This document shows, one piece after another, positions 44,788 to 52,675 of a stretch of DNA of 64,000 nt. Location: contig CAZMOM010000007.1 in assembly GCA_964568075.1 (NCBI GenBank), positions 28,031 through 92,030 on the forward strand, read 5' to 3'. This DNA comes from MnTg04 sp964568075. Its GTDB lineage: Bacteria > Pseudomonadota > Gammaproteobacteria > Steroidobacterales > MnTg04. The notes under the pieces are model-generated. The model did not search any database, had not been told where the DNA came from, and saw only the letters and a program-made list of their open reading frames with translations. The translations under genes and the position numbers were made by a program. How positions within the stretch are numbered: the first letter of the stretch is position 1; each line of letters begins with the position of its first letter.

Positions 44788-45095
44788 TTTATCATCCCTG
44801 AACCGTTTCCAGCAGCAGCACACAAGCCGGCAGGGTTTTTTTGCGCTGGCCCGCGGGACGCCTGCTTCGGCAACTACTTATCGACCATTTCTTGTCTCAG
44901 GCGCAGTATTTGATCCTGGCTACCGATCCTGCGAGGCGTTGCCTTGTCCACAGCAAGTGAGAAAACTGACAGGCTTTATACGCTGCGCAACCGCTATGGC
45001 GCTGAACACTCTCGCCAAAAGCTTCTCGGCAGCCATGCCTTACGACAGAAAAAGAAGTGATCTGAAGTGGTATTACGTGGAGTCTGAGGAAAAGC
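44788..45095. other. intergenic region upstream of the tryptophanase-like gene
   Basis: 308 bases. No convincing terminator, RNA or gene was found. A rightward frame (44939-45169) overlaps the start of the next gene in another frame and looks incidental. Confidence 0.35.
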
Positions 45096-46621
45096 ATGAA
45101 AACGATTATCGAACCTTTCAAGATCAAATCCGTGGAGCCTATCAAGCTGACCACTCACGAAGAACGTGAACAGATGATAAAGGACGCAGGTTATAACCTC
45201 TTTATGCTGCGTGCAGAGGATGTCGTAATTGATTTGCTCACCGACTCAGGAACCAGCGCGATGTCGGCAGAAGCCTGGGCTGGCGTTATGCGTGGTGATG
45301 AGTCCTATGCCGGCGCCCGAAGCTGGTATCGATTCCGTGACACGGTCAAGGATATCTTCGGATTTGAGCAGGTTATCCCGACGCACCAGGGTCGAGCGGC
45401 CGAACGTATCCTGTTCAGCGTGATGGTCGAAGATGATTCGGTGATTCCGAACAATACGCATTTTGATACGACTCGCGCGAATATAGAGTTTCTCGGTGGT
45501 GAGGCCGTTGATCTGCCCTGCACCGAGGCACTGGACATGGACTCGGACGATCCGTTCAAAGGCGACATGGACATCGAAGCGCTGGAGAAACTGATCAGCG
45601 ACACCGGGCCGGAAAAAATCCCGATGATCATGCTGACCGTGACCAATAACTCCGGCGGTGGACAGCCCGTGTCTATGGCGAACATCAAGGAAGTCAGCCG
45701 GATTGCGAGCAGCTTTGGTATTCCGTTCTATCTGGACGCCTGCCGTTTCGCGGAAAATTCTTACTTCATCAAAAAACGCGAGGCAGGCTACGCGGACAAA
45801 AGCGCAATTGATATTGCGCGCGAGATGTTCAGTTATGCCGATGGCTGCACGATGTCGGGGAAAAAGGACGCTTTCGCCAACATCGGCGGATTTCTCTGCA
45901 CCAATGATGCGCAGCTGGCGCATCGTGAGCGCAACATTCTGATATTGACAGAGGGCTTTCCAACCTACGGAGGGTTGGCCGGTCGCGATCTTGAGGCGAT
46001 GGCCGTTGGTCTGCGCGAGGTGCTGGACGAGGATTATCTCGAATATCGCTTGAAATCGACACAATATGTCGTGGACCGGCTGCGAGACAAAGGTATTCCG
46101 GTCGTATACCCGGCCGGCGGCCATGCCGTCTACCTCGACGCGAGACGATTTCTCCCCCATATCCCGCCGCTGCAATACCCGGGTCAGGCACTTTCGGTCG
46201 AGCTCTACAAAGAGGCGGGCATCCGCAGCGTCGAGATCGGCACCGTGATNNNNNNNNNNNNNNNNNNNNNNNNNNNNNNNNNNNNNNNNNNNNNNNNNNN
46301 NNNNNNNNNNNNNNNNNNNNNNNNNNNNNNNNNNNNNNNNNNNNNNNNNCGGTCGAGCTCTACAAAGAGGCGGGCATCCGCAGCGTCGAGATCGGCACCG
46401 TGATGTTCGGCCACGATCATCACACCGGGAAGGAGAGTCCCGCGCGCTGGGACCTCGTTCGCCTTGCCATACCGCGCCGTGTGTACACGCAAAGCCATAT
46501 GGATTACGTGCTCGAGGCGATCGGCCAGGTCTGGGAACGGCGCGAAAACATTCGCGGCATGAAGATCACCGAAGCGCCGGATTTCCTGCGGCATTTTACG
46601 GCAAGGTTTGAGTGGTTGTAG
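45096..46621 (+). CDS. tnaA: tryptophanase / tyrosine phenol-lyase family enzyme, interrupted only by an assembly gap
   Basis: A PLP beta-eliminating lyase. Collapsing the 100 Ns and one copy of the 55-base duplicated flank restores one frame of 456 residues, the length of tyrosine phenol-lyase (TPL). The PLP lysine is K257 (TMSGKKDA), as in TPL. But positions that set substrate choice look like tryptophanase: D124 (TPL Thr, TnaA Asp137), I381 (TPL Arg) and H448 in LRHFTARF (TPL Phe, TnaA His463). I therefore favour L-tryptophan to indole, pyruvate and ammonia. Overall sequence (YADGCTMSGKKD, GGLAGRDLEAMAVGLRE) is closer to TPL, so the activity needs testing. Confidence 0.85.
46195..46404. 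other. scaffold gap (100 N) with duplicated 55-base flanks
   Basis: Ns occupy 46250-46349. The 55 bases before the gap (46195-46249) are repeated exactly after it (46350-46404). This is the signature of two contigs sharing a k-mer-length overlap that were joined with Ns rather than merged. The gap is probably of negative length, so the gene is intact in the organism. Confidence 0.9.
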
Positions 46622-46756
46622 CTGACATCAAGCCGATTTCCGACCGTCTGGCCTGCCCGATCGGTTCACATTAACCGCGGCTAACCGCCGAATCGGCGAT
46701 ATAGCCCGCAGATTGGTGTACGCTTCGATCTGAATAACAACCAAGAGGAAAGGGTT

Positions 46757-47122
46757 ATGAACTTTCTCAGCAGCTTGTCTCCCCATGTGCACTGGGGTCT
46801 GCGTCTGTCCTTGGCCGCGACCTTCCTTTACCACGGTTCGACGAAATTTCCGATCCAAGAACCGATGATGGGTATGCCCGTCGCGATCATCTGGGTTCTG
46901 GCTCTCAGTGAAATCGCCGCTGGAGTATTGTTAATCGCCGGCGCATTTGGCAAGGAGATGCTGACTCGGCTGGGCGCCCTGATCGTCATCGTCGTCATGA
47001 TCGGTGCCATCATGATGGTCCACGCGGCGAAAGGCTTTAATGTCATGAATGGCGGTATGGAGTTTCAGATACTGATGCTGTTGACTGCCTTGTATCTGGC
47101 GGCGAAAGGCAACGAGGCCTAG
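46757..47122 (+). CDS. DoxX-family membrane protein
   Basis: A 121-residue protein with four membrane helices. The DoxX pattern is seen in LRLSLAATFLYHGSTKF, AIIWVLALSEIAAGVLLIAGAFG, LTRLGALIVIVVMIGAIMMVHAAKGFNVMNGGMEFQILMLLTALYLAAKG. An AGAGGAAAGG ribosome site precedes ATG 46757. The specific role is unknown. Confidence 0.88.
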   Translation: MNFLSSLSPHVHWGLRLSLAATFLYHGSTKFPIQEPMMGMPVAIIWVLALSEIAAGVLLIAGAFGKEMLTRLGALIVIVVMIGAIMMVHAAKGFNVMNGGMEFQILMLLTALYLAAKGNEA

Positions 47123-47191
47123 AGGACGAGCGAGGAGGCTGCTCGCCTGTCGGCGAGCAATTGCCTGACCATGCTCTCTTTAGATATTTGG

Positions 47192-47665
47192 TTACCGCGC
47201 TGGTTCAGCCAGCAGTTCCGGTGTCGTTATCCAATTGATGGACCAACTTCCTTTTTCATTTAGCAAACAGACTATCCCGGCATTGCGGAATCGAACGACT
47301 TGGATCTCCGGATTCCCAGTGACTAGTAATCCCGCGAGCCGACTAAGGAAAGGCAGATGTCCCACCAGCATCGAGTTCGTCAATTCGTTTGCCGCGATTC
47401 GTTCCACAGGAACTACATCATCATTAGCGCCCAATCCGGAAACGCTGATCAGACCGCCAGATGGTTTCAGGTGCTCAGCCAAGATCTTAGCTGTTTGTTC
47501 CGCTCGGAGTTTCCCGCTATGTCGAATATGGGTGACGCTAACGCCTGCGTCGCGTGCCCAAGCGCCGATTCTTCTGACTGAATCGGCGCCTTCCGGAGTC
47601 AGGGGGCGAAGCGGATCCTCAGAAGCGGTCATAGCTTGGCCATGCTGTACTAAGAATAATTCCAT
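47192..47665 (-). CDS. sixA: SixA-like phosphohistidine phosphatase
   Basis: A 157-residue histidine phosphatase (phosphoglycerate-mutase fold). The start ELFLVQHGQAM has Gln where E. coli SixA has Arg of the RHG motif. Other sites are HIRHSGKLRAEQTAKIL and MLVGHLPFLSRLAGLL. The VQHG form is common in shorter SixA homologues, so activity is plausible. It is the leftmost of six leftward genes; the neighbours to its right have attC-like sites between them. Whether SixA itself is a cassette is uncertain, because the sequence left of its stop gives only weak core-like motifs. Confidence 0.85.
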   Translation of the reverse strand: MELFLVQHGQAMTASEDPLRPLTPEGADSVRRIGAWARDAGVSVTHIRHSGKLRAEQTAKILAEHLKPSGGLISVSGLGANDDVVPVERIAANELTNSMLVGHLPFLSRLAGLLVTGNPEIQVVRFRNAGIVCLLNEKGSWSINWITTPELLAEPAR

Positions 47666-47703
47666 ATTGATCGATCACATTCGACAAATGGCGCATAACG
47701 TTG

Positions 47704-47761
47704 AGCTAACAGGCGGAGGCAAACGAAGCTCGCCGGAGTCCTGTTGAGCAACCTGTTAGCT
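47704..47761 (-). other. attC-like recombination site
   Basis: Terminal 10-bp inverted repeats AGCTAACAGG (47704-47713) and CCTGTTAGCT (47752-47761) include the core-type AAC/GTT ends. An inner GGCG(G)AG / CTCGCC pair with one unpaired G mimics the extrahelical base of folded attC sites. It sits just downstream of the acetyltransferase stop. Confidence 0.65.
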
Positions 47762-47775
47762 GCCCCAGCTCATGA

Positions 47776-48309
47776 CTAAAGACTCATCTCCATGAATATC
47801 GTAATGGCATAGTACTGGTTCAGCTGCCCCGTTGCCTGGTATGACTCCATACTGTTTCCGGCGTATGGGTCAATTCTTTTGAATCCGAGTGATCTGTAGA
47901 GGGAGTGTGCGGCGTCGAGGAACGCCAAACTCTCCAGTTTTAGCTTTCGGTAACCGATCGCACGCGCATCTTCAACAAGGCGCTTCGCTATGGCACGGCC
48001 GATGCCCTTGCCTCGAAATTCTTCAGGGACATACATGCGTTGTACTTCTCCCACACCGTCTTTCAGCTTCTTTAAACAGCCTACGCCTGCTATTTGGCCA
48101 CCGAAGCACACAAGATAGAAACGTCCATCGGGAGGATAAAACTTGTGTGGATCTGAAAGGTCGGAATGCACCATCGCTTCCACATCAAACTCGATGCCGT
48201 ATTCGCGCTTGATCCGTTCGTTCAGCCAATCCAGGTATTCGCGAATGAGAGCGTTTGCCTGCTCCATCTGCGTTTTGTTCTCGACTTGACGGAACTCTAC
48301 GTTCTCCAT
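47776..48309 (-). CDS. GNAT-family N-acetyltransferase (cassette gene)
   Basis: A 177-residue acetyltransferase. The acetyl-CoA binding motif A is GEVQRMYVPEEFRGKGIGRAIAKRLVEDA, followed by KLKLESLAFLDAAHSLYRSLGFKRIDPY. The N-terminal part (YLDWLNERIKREYGIEF) is variable. ATG 48309 is preferred to a longer start. It is flanked by attC-like sites on both sides and oriented like its neighbours. The acceptor substrate is unknown; antibiotic modification is not implied by the sequence. Confidence 0.85.
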   Translation of the reverse strand: MENVEFRQVENKTQMEQANALIREYLDWLNERIKREYGIEFDVEAMVHSDLSDPHKFYPPDGRFYLVCFGGQIAGVGCLKKLKDGVGEVQRMYVPEEFRGKGIGRAIAKRLVEDARAIGYRKLKLESLAFLDAAHSLYRSLGFKRIDPYAGNSMESYQATGQLNQYYAITIFMEMSL

Positions 48310-48338
48310 AGTAGCCTCACTGGCGCCGGGACAAGGCG

Positions 48339-48394
48339 GTCTGTCGCCCAAATCAGCCGACGCGTCAGCCGTCGGCTGTAATTGATTGTCAGGC
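48339..48394 (-). other. attC-like recombination site
   Basis: On the minus strand the site begins GCCTGAC (48394-48388), which contains the TGA stop of the OsmC gene, and ends GACAGACC (about 48339). Its centre is a 7-bp stem AGCCGAC/GTCGGCT (48355-48361, 48371-48377). It could extend to a GTGAGGC at 48314-48320. Stop codons buried in the first core are typical of gene cassettes. Confidence 0.6.
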
Positions 48395-48856
48395 GATGAT
48401 TTCCGTTACTACCTCAGTTTTAACTGAATTCGCGATAGAGCACTGCTCATGCGATTGATGATGCATCTCTTCGAGTTGCTCCAAGGTTGGCTTATTCTCC
48501 CCTGAGAATTTAATCCGTTGGCGCAGTGTAACTTTAGTCATGGAAATCTTACCATCGCTGTCTTTTTCCATCACACCTACTGCGTTATCAACGTACTCGT
48601 CAACTACGAACTTTCTTTTTGCGGCAATAGATAGGAAAAACAGCATATGACAACTGGATAGTGATGCAACGAATGCCTCTTCGGGATCGACATTTGTTTC
48701 TACGGAATAAGGAACTGGTACAACATGGGGGGAAGATGACGCCGGAACCGTTACACCACCATCAAAACTCCATTCATGGCCACGACTATATTTGTTGTCG
48801 ACATATTTCTCGTCATTACCTCTATGCCATCTCACAGTAGCGGTGTATTCTGACAT
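48389..48856 (-). CDS. OsmC-family protein (cassette gene)
   Basis: A 155-residue OsmC/Ohr-like protein, a family of thiol peroxidases acting on organic hydroperoxides. It carries the two family cysteines in LSSCHMLFFLSIA and EQCSIANSVKTEV, which would form the reactive pair. The early part reads SEYTATVRWHRGNDEKY. Its stop codon overlaps the attC-like core. Base composition is more AT-rich than the surrounding chromosome, as in the next cassette, suggesting a separate origin. Confidence 0.88.
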   Translation of the reverse strand: MSEYTATVRWHRGNDEKYVDNKYSRGHEWSFDGGVTVPASSSPHVVPVPYSVETNVDPEEAFVASLSSCHMLFFLSIAAKRKFVVDEYVDNAVGVMEKDSDGKISMTKVTLRQRIKFSGENKPTLEQLEEMHHQSHEQCSIANSVKTEVVTEIIA

Positions 48857-48883
48857 TACGACTCCTAATGTTGATTCGCTTTC

Positions 48884-48939
48884 GCCTAACCCCTCAATCC
48901 AGGGGCGCCTTTACCGTCCGGTGAATTTGGTGGTTATGC
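48884..48939 (-). other. attC-like recombination site
   Basis: Minus-strand cores GCATAAC (48939-48933) and GTTAGGC (48890-48884) bound a 56-base imperfect palindrome; AACC-A-CC near one end faces GGGGTT at the other. The TAA stop of the dioxygenase gene is inside the first core. Confidence 0.75.
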
Positions 48940-49575
48940 CTTTTGCAAGACGATATTGTAAGCATAAACGTCTGGTCCATCTTCTATTCTTGACGCAATC
49001 ATAAGTTCTCTTTCTTCTTTGCTCTTTCGTTTCAACAAAAGATCTGAATCGTTAAGTTTATGTCCTGGGAAATACATTTGTGTAATGAGCTCAATATATC
49101 CCCTCTTGCTGACTTTAAAATGTATATGTGGAGGCCTTGTCCATTTATCAGATGCCGGATAAGCTCCAGGATTGACTGTTTTGAAACGAAACTTTCCTTC
49201 TTTTCCACTTGGCACGATAGCCCATCCTTGAAAGTTAGGGTCCAATGGAGCTTTGTTCGAGTCATGCGGATGCCTATACCTTCCAGCTGCATTCGCTTGC
49301 CACAAGTCGACCGTGACATCCTCAACTGGGTTGCCATCCGTATCCAAAACTTGCCCTTGGATGATGATGGTCTTCCCTTTAGCCACTCCCTGTTTGCCCT
49401 CTACCCGTGTCAGATCAAAGTCCTTATCTTTCTGAGCTAACACGGGATAGAAAGGACCTTCGATTTCTGGTGGAGTGGGGTTTAGCGTTGGCAAATAACT
49501 CGCATATGCAGAACTTGTAAACAGACCCGCCGCTCCGCCGATTACTCCATGCTTAAGAAAATTCCGCCTGTCCAT
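48934..49575 (-). CDS. exported intradiol ring-cleavage dioxygenase-like protein (cassette gene)
   Basis: A 213-residue protein with a Tat-like leader (MDRRNFLKHGVIGGAAGLF). The body matches the catechol/protocatechuate intradiol dioxygenase fold: PPEIEGPFYPVL, IIIQGQVLDTDGNPVEDVTVDLWQANAAGRYRHP, FRFKTVNPGAYP and RPPHIHFKVSKRGY. The two Tyr (YRHP, AYP) and two His (PHIHFKV) iron ligands appear present. ATG 49575 has AAGGAG 6 bases upstream. It is flanked by attC-like sites. Substrate unknown. Confidence 0.88.
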   Translation of the reverse strand: MDRRNFLKHGVIGGAAGLFTSSAYASYLPTLNPTPPEIEGPFYPVLAQKDKDFDLTRVEGKQGVAKGKTIIIQGQVLDTDGNPVEDVTVDLWQANAAGRYRHPHDSNKAPLDPNFQGWAIVPSGKEGKFRFKTVNPGAYPASDKWTRPPHIHFKVSKRGYIELITQMYFPGHKLNDSDLLLKRKSKEERELMIASRIEDGPDVYAYNIVLQKA

Positions 49576-49592
49576 TTTTACTCCTTGTCTTT

Positions 49593-49664
49593 GCATAACG
49601 CCCGCAACAGTATCGGCAAAACCGGCTAGCGGGCTTGCGGTCCGACTGCTCGTGCTGGTTAGCT
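49593..49664 (-). other. attC-like recombination site
   Basis: Plus-strand cores GCATAAC (49593-49599) and GTTAGCT (49658-49664) bound 72 bases with internal complementarity (GCCCGC near 49600 with GCGGGC near 49630). The TAA stop of the 97-residue membrane protein lies in the right core. Confidence 0.7.
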
Positions 49665-49952
49665 GCCGTTCTCACGTTGGCGCAGCTCCGCCTGCCTCTT
49701 ATTGCACTTGGTTATTCCCAATGGCAAGAGAATGCCATAGGGTATCCACATTAAGTAATTATATGGTTGCGGCAGTATGACCAGTAGCACAATGAAAATG
49801 ATAATCGCGATCCAGGCGATTACAGCAGCCTTGACCATAAATGCACGTTCGCGAGGCCCATTGGTTTTCCTGATACCGAAATAGGTCCCGACCGCGCCAC
49901 CGGCAAAGCCAAGAAAACCGCCTGCTATTGCTCCAATTAATCCGCCGTCCAT
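49659..49952 (-). CDS. small membrane protein of unknown function (cassette gene)
   Basis: A 97-residue protein with a glycine-rich first segment (GGLIGAIAGGFLGFAGGAVGTYFG), a second long helix (AAVIAWIAIIIFIVLLVILPQP) and a third (WIPYGILLPLGI), ending in a charged tail (KCNKRQAELRQRENGS). No family recognised. It is bounded on both sides by attC-like sites and its stop is within one, so it is probably a mobile cassette ORF of the unknown-function type common in such arrays. Confidence 0.7.
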   Translation of the reverse strand: MDGGLIGAIAGGFLGFAGGAVGTYFGIRKTNGPRERAFMVKAAVIAWIAIIIFIVLLVILPQPYNYLMWIPYGILLPLGITKCNKRQAELRQRENGS

Positions 49953-49969
49953 GAATTACCCTCGCTGCT

Positions 49970-50062
49970 ACCTAACGAGATGCGTCACCTGCGGTGGGCG
50001 AACCCGGACGCAAGTCCGTGGTGAGCGTGCCGCACGCCGTCAGGCGCAGGCGGCGGTTAGGC
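49970..50062 (-). other. attC-like recombination site
   Basis: Cores ACCTAAC (49970-49976) and GTTAGGC (50056-50062) match the RYYYAAC ... GTTRRRY consensus well and bound a 93-base GC-rich palindromic segment. This is the clearest attC candidate in the set. Confidence 0.8.
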
Positions 50063-50064
50063 CG

Positions 50065-50340
50065 TCAGTAGCCCGCGCTGCTTTCAAGAAAGTGACACTC
50101 GCCATCTAGTACGCCTGACTTCTTTCCGGACTCAACAGCTGCCGGGTCGGTGATGAATGCCCGCGCCTTGTCAGTGTCCGTGACCTCGAATAGAAAGAAC
50201 ACGTTATTGGGTTCCTCCACGTCGCGCCACAGATTCATCAGGCGAAGCCCTGTATCGTGAAGTGCTCGTGAATTAGAATCGAATACACTCTTCCACTTCT
50301 CGAAATCCGCAACTCGGTTTCGACATAGCATCACCACCAT
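50065..50340 (-). CDS. dimeric alpha-beta barrel protein, possibly monooxygenase-like (cassette gene)
   Basis: A 91-residue protein with a compact ferredoxin-like pattern: MVVMLCRNRVADFEKWKSVFDSN, LRLMNLWRDVEEPNNVFFLFEVTDTDKARAFI and a C-terminal strand. Such proteins belong to the antibiotic-biosynthesis-monooxygenase/EthD-like barrel group. No catalytic residues can be assigned. Its stop lies 3 bases from an attC core. It is the rightmost ORF of the array. Confidence 0.7.
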   Translation of the reverse strand: MVVMLCRNRVADFEKWKSVFDSNSRALHDTGLRLMNLWRDVEEPNNVFFLFEVTDTDKARAFITDPAAVESGKKSGVLDGECHFLESSAGY

Positions 50341-50365
50341 CGTAATCTCCGTTTCCCTTCGACCT

Positions 50366-50385
50366 GCCTAACAGTTAGTTATAAC
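50366..50385. other. core-site-like remnant at the right end of the array
   Basis: GCCTAAC (50366-50372) is followed within 5 bases by GTTATAAC (50378-50385). These are core-type motifs without the expected long palindrome between them; this could be a truncated attC or the insertion boundary. No integrase gene follows to the right within the window. Confidence 0.35.
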
Positions 50386-50566
50386 GCTAGAGCAATATAT
50401 CACCGCCATTTAGTACATTTGAAGCCCGAGCTTCAATGCCCGTTCTGGGGCGTAAGTGATATTGGTGCCGTAATTCGTTCAAGCGGACATTGATCACGTC
50501 TCGGGACCCCGCTTTAAAGGGGTGGAACATTGATGCTGAGGCGCTTAAGAGCGCCCCTGACATTCT

Positions 50567-52381
50567 TCACCTCGGGCCTTCGGCTGATTCGTCTGGATCC
50601 GGGAAGTTCAATCGCTGAATTATATCAACGTACCGTGGATCGGAACGGAGGCTGTCAAATGCTGGGAATATTCGAATCCATTCAATCCAGGGGCTGCGTT
50701 CCTGAACGGCAAGTTCTAGACTAGCGATCGCTTGATCGGTTTCACCGAGTTCGGCCAGAACGACAGCCACCGACAACGCGAAGCGTCGTCTCGTGTTCTC
50801 ATCTGCCTGATCGAGGATCGTGCGAGCCTTGCTGACATCCCCGATGGCAGCATAGGTGTGGGCTAGTTCAAATAGGAAAATCGGCCCGCCAAGTTCCGAC
50901 GCCTTTTGGTGCGCTTCAACCGCTTGTCTATGCAACCCGGTTCGCAAATACGCCTCTCCCAGTATCCAGAGCGCCGGCGCAAAGTCGGGATTGAGTTCAA
51001 GCGCCTTGTTTGCCTGCGCGATGGCCCGATCGTACTGTCTCGCAGCAAAATGCCGTACCGCCGTATCGGCCAAAACAATAGGTGTCAGCGGATCCAACTG
51101 CGCGGCAATGTAATTCTCACGAATCGCCTCATCAAACTGCAATAGTGCGGTTAGAGACAAAGCCAGTTTCAGATGAGCATTTGCAAGGTTCGGATTGATC
51201 TCGATAGCGCGCCGGAATCTCCTTTCCGCCTCTGACCAATTCCAATCGTGGTGCAAGCTGACCATCCCGTATGCTAAATGTGCCTCTGCCAATGTCCCAT
51301 CGAGCTGCAAAGCCTTATCCGCTGCTTGTCTTGATCGTGGATAGGCGACCGAAGCGGGTATGTTTCCATGGCCAGCGGCTATCATGGAATAGGCTGATGC
51401 CAGCCCTGCATAAGCCAGCGGATCTTCCGGCTCTAATTCTATAGCCTGTTCGAAGTAGGTGACGGCTTTCGCGAACGAATCAGGCGTAAACTGGTTGGCA
51501 AAGAAGTGCCCTCGCAGATAGCTCTCGTAGGCTTCCGGGTTAACTTTCTGGGCTTTAGCAAGTCGAGATTGCTCCTGCGGGGTCAGCTTCACTTTGATCT
51601 TTTCCGCAATATCCTGAGTCACCTCACGTTGCAACATAAGCACCCCGCTCAGTGCTCTTTCGTAGGATTGAGCCAACAAGTGGCGTTCGGGTTGTGCGCC
51701 GATTAGCTGAATCTGGATCCGGATTCGATCGCCGGACTTGAACACTGAACCCTCGACGATCATCGCAACATTGAGTTCGCGGGCGATCTCCAGAACCGAT
51801 AACACCGTCTCTTGATAACGCAACGTGGATGTTCTGGAAATAACGATCAGATCATTGATCCGCGCCAATTCGCCAATGAGTGCATCGTGCATACCAGCAA
51901 CGAAATATTCCTGCTCAGGGTCGTTACTCAGATTGTCAAACGGCAAGACGGCAATTGAATTCTTAGGTGGATCAAACTCAGGTAATTCCACCACTTTATC
52001 TACTGGCACACCTTGTGTTGCCACGATTTCCTGACCAAGCAGAAATACGATTGCTATTGATGCGGTCGAAAGAACCAACAACACAATATAGTCGTGGGTG
52101 CGCAGTGAAAGGTCAGTTGTTTCTCCAGGGGTTGTCGGAGTACGTTTGATTCCTTGGGTAGTGATGTCGAACCGCCAACCGAAGACCATGGCCACCGGCA
52201 AACCCAGAATCGCCCCGATCCATACATATCGAATAGCAGATTCCGGGATTCCCAGACCCGGGAACGCGAGATCGGCAGCCTGAAGGACTATCCAGGCACC
52301 GACAACGTACAGCGCCACAACCCCGAATTCCCCACGGCGATGGGCTTCTCTGATGAACTGAGCAAGGCTAATTTCGCCCAT
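50567..52381 (-). CDS. membrane protein with TolB_N/FlgO-like domain and TPR repeats
   Basis: A 604-residue paralogue of the protein encoded at 42934-44787, with the same plan. Three membrane segments lie in the first 120 residues (VVALYVVGAWIVLQAADLAF; YVWIGAILGLPVAMVFGW; IVLLVLSTASIAIVFLL), then the soluble domain (NSIAVLPFDNLSNDPEQEYFVAGMHDALIGELA, MIVEGSVFKSGDRIRIQIQLIGAQPERHLLAQSYERAL). About eight TPR-like units follow from residue 275 (AIELEPEDPLAYAGLASAYS, ALELNPDFAPALWILGEAYL). The N-terminal GEISLAQFIREAHRRGEFGVVALYVV is typical of the group. Role unknown; perhaps a scaffold for envelope or signalling proteins. Confidence 0.8.
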   Translation of the reverse strand: MGEISLAQFIREAHRRGEFGVVALYVVGAWIVLQAADLAFPGLGIPESAIRYVWIGAILGLPVAMVFGWRFDITTQGIKRTPTTPGETTDLSLRTHDYIVLLVLSTASIAIVFLLGQEIVATQGVPVDKVVELPEFDPPKNSIAVLPFDNLSNDPEQEYFVAGMHDALIGELARINDLIVISRTSTLRYQETVLSVLEIARELNVAMIVEGSVFKSGDRIRIQIQLIGAQPERHLLAQSYERALSGVLMLQREVTQDIAEKIKVKLTPQEQSRLAKAQKVNPEAYESYLRGHFFANQFTPDSFAKAVTYFEQAIELEPEDPLAYAGLASAYSMIAAGHGNIPASVAYPRSRQAADKALQLDGTLAEAHLAYGMVSLHHDWNWSEAERRFRRAIEINPNLANAHLKLALSLTALLQFDEAIRENYIAAQLDPLTPIVLADTAVRHFAARQYDRAIAQANKALELNPDFAPALWILGEAYLRTGLHRQAVEAHQKASELGGPIFLFELAHTYAAIGDVSKARTILDQADENTRRRFALSVAVVLAELGETDQAIASLELAVQERSPWIEWIRIFPAFDSLRSDPRYVDIIQRLNFPDPDESAEGPR

Positions 52382-52675
52382 TGGTGTGTTGCTCCGAGCT
52401 CGCGATTGCCCCGTATATTAATCCTAATTCACAGAAAATTGATTGTCGTTCAAGTTGGGGCCAACTTCATCGTGTTTTTATCGCATGCTTGACAGCCGGC
52501 AAAAAGCCGCTACTGGTGTAAATCATCAACGCGATGGACTGGCTACGGCCTTGCTGCGCGGAAGCCGGCTCGACACTGGTCCATAGTGTCTGTTCGCAAT
52601 CTGAAAATCGGAATGTCGACGCATATTTTGAGGCTTACTCCTTTTCGCCAGTCCTGCGTAGGTTTATGCCTGGTG

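Noticed and set aside
44939..45169. Short frame with a Lys-Trp pair before the tryptophanase gene, considered as a TnaC-like leader peptide
   Set aside because: It overlaps the gene start by 74 bases, is much longer than TnaC, and lacks the Asp/Pro spacing and Rho-site spacer of the E. coli leader.
46250..46621. Tryptophanase gene as a frameshifted pseudogene or two genes
   Set aside because: The 100 Ns plus an exact 55-base duplication explain the break; removing 155 bases restores a complete family-length protein.
47123..47191. attC site left of sixA
   Set aside because: GGTAAC at the stop and GTCAGGC nearby are only weakly core-like and too close together, so sixA is not claimed as a cassette.
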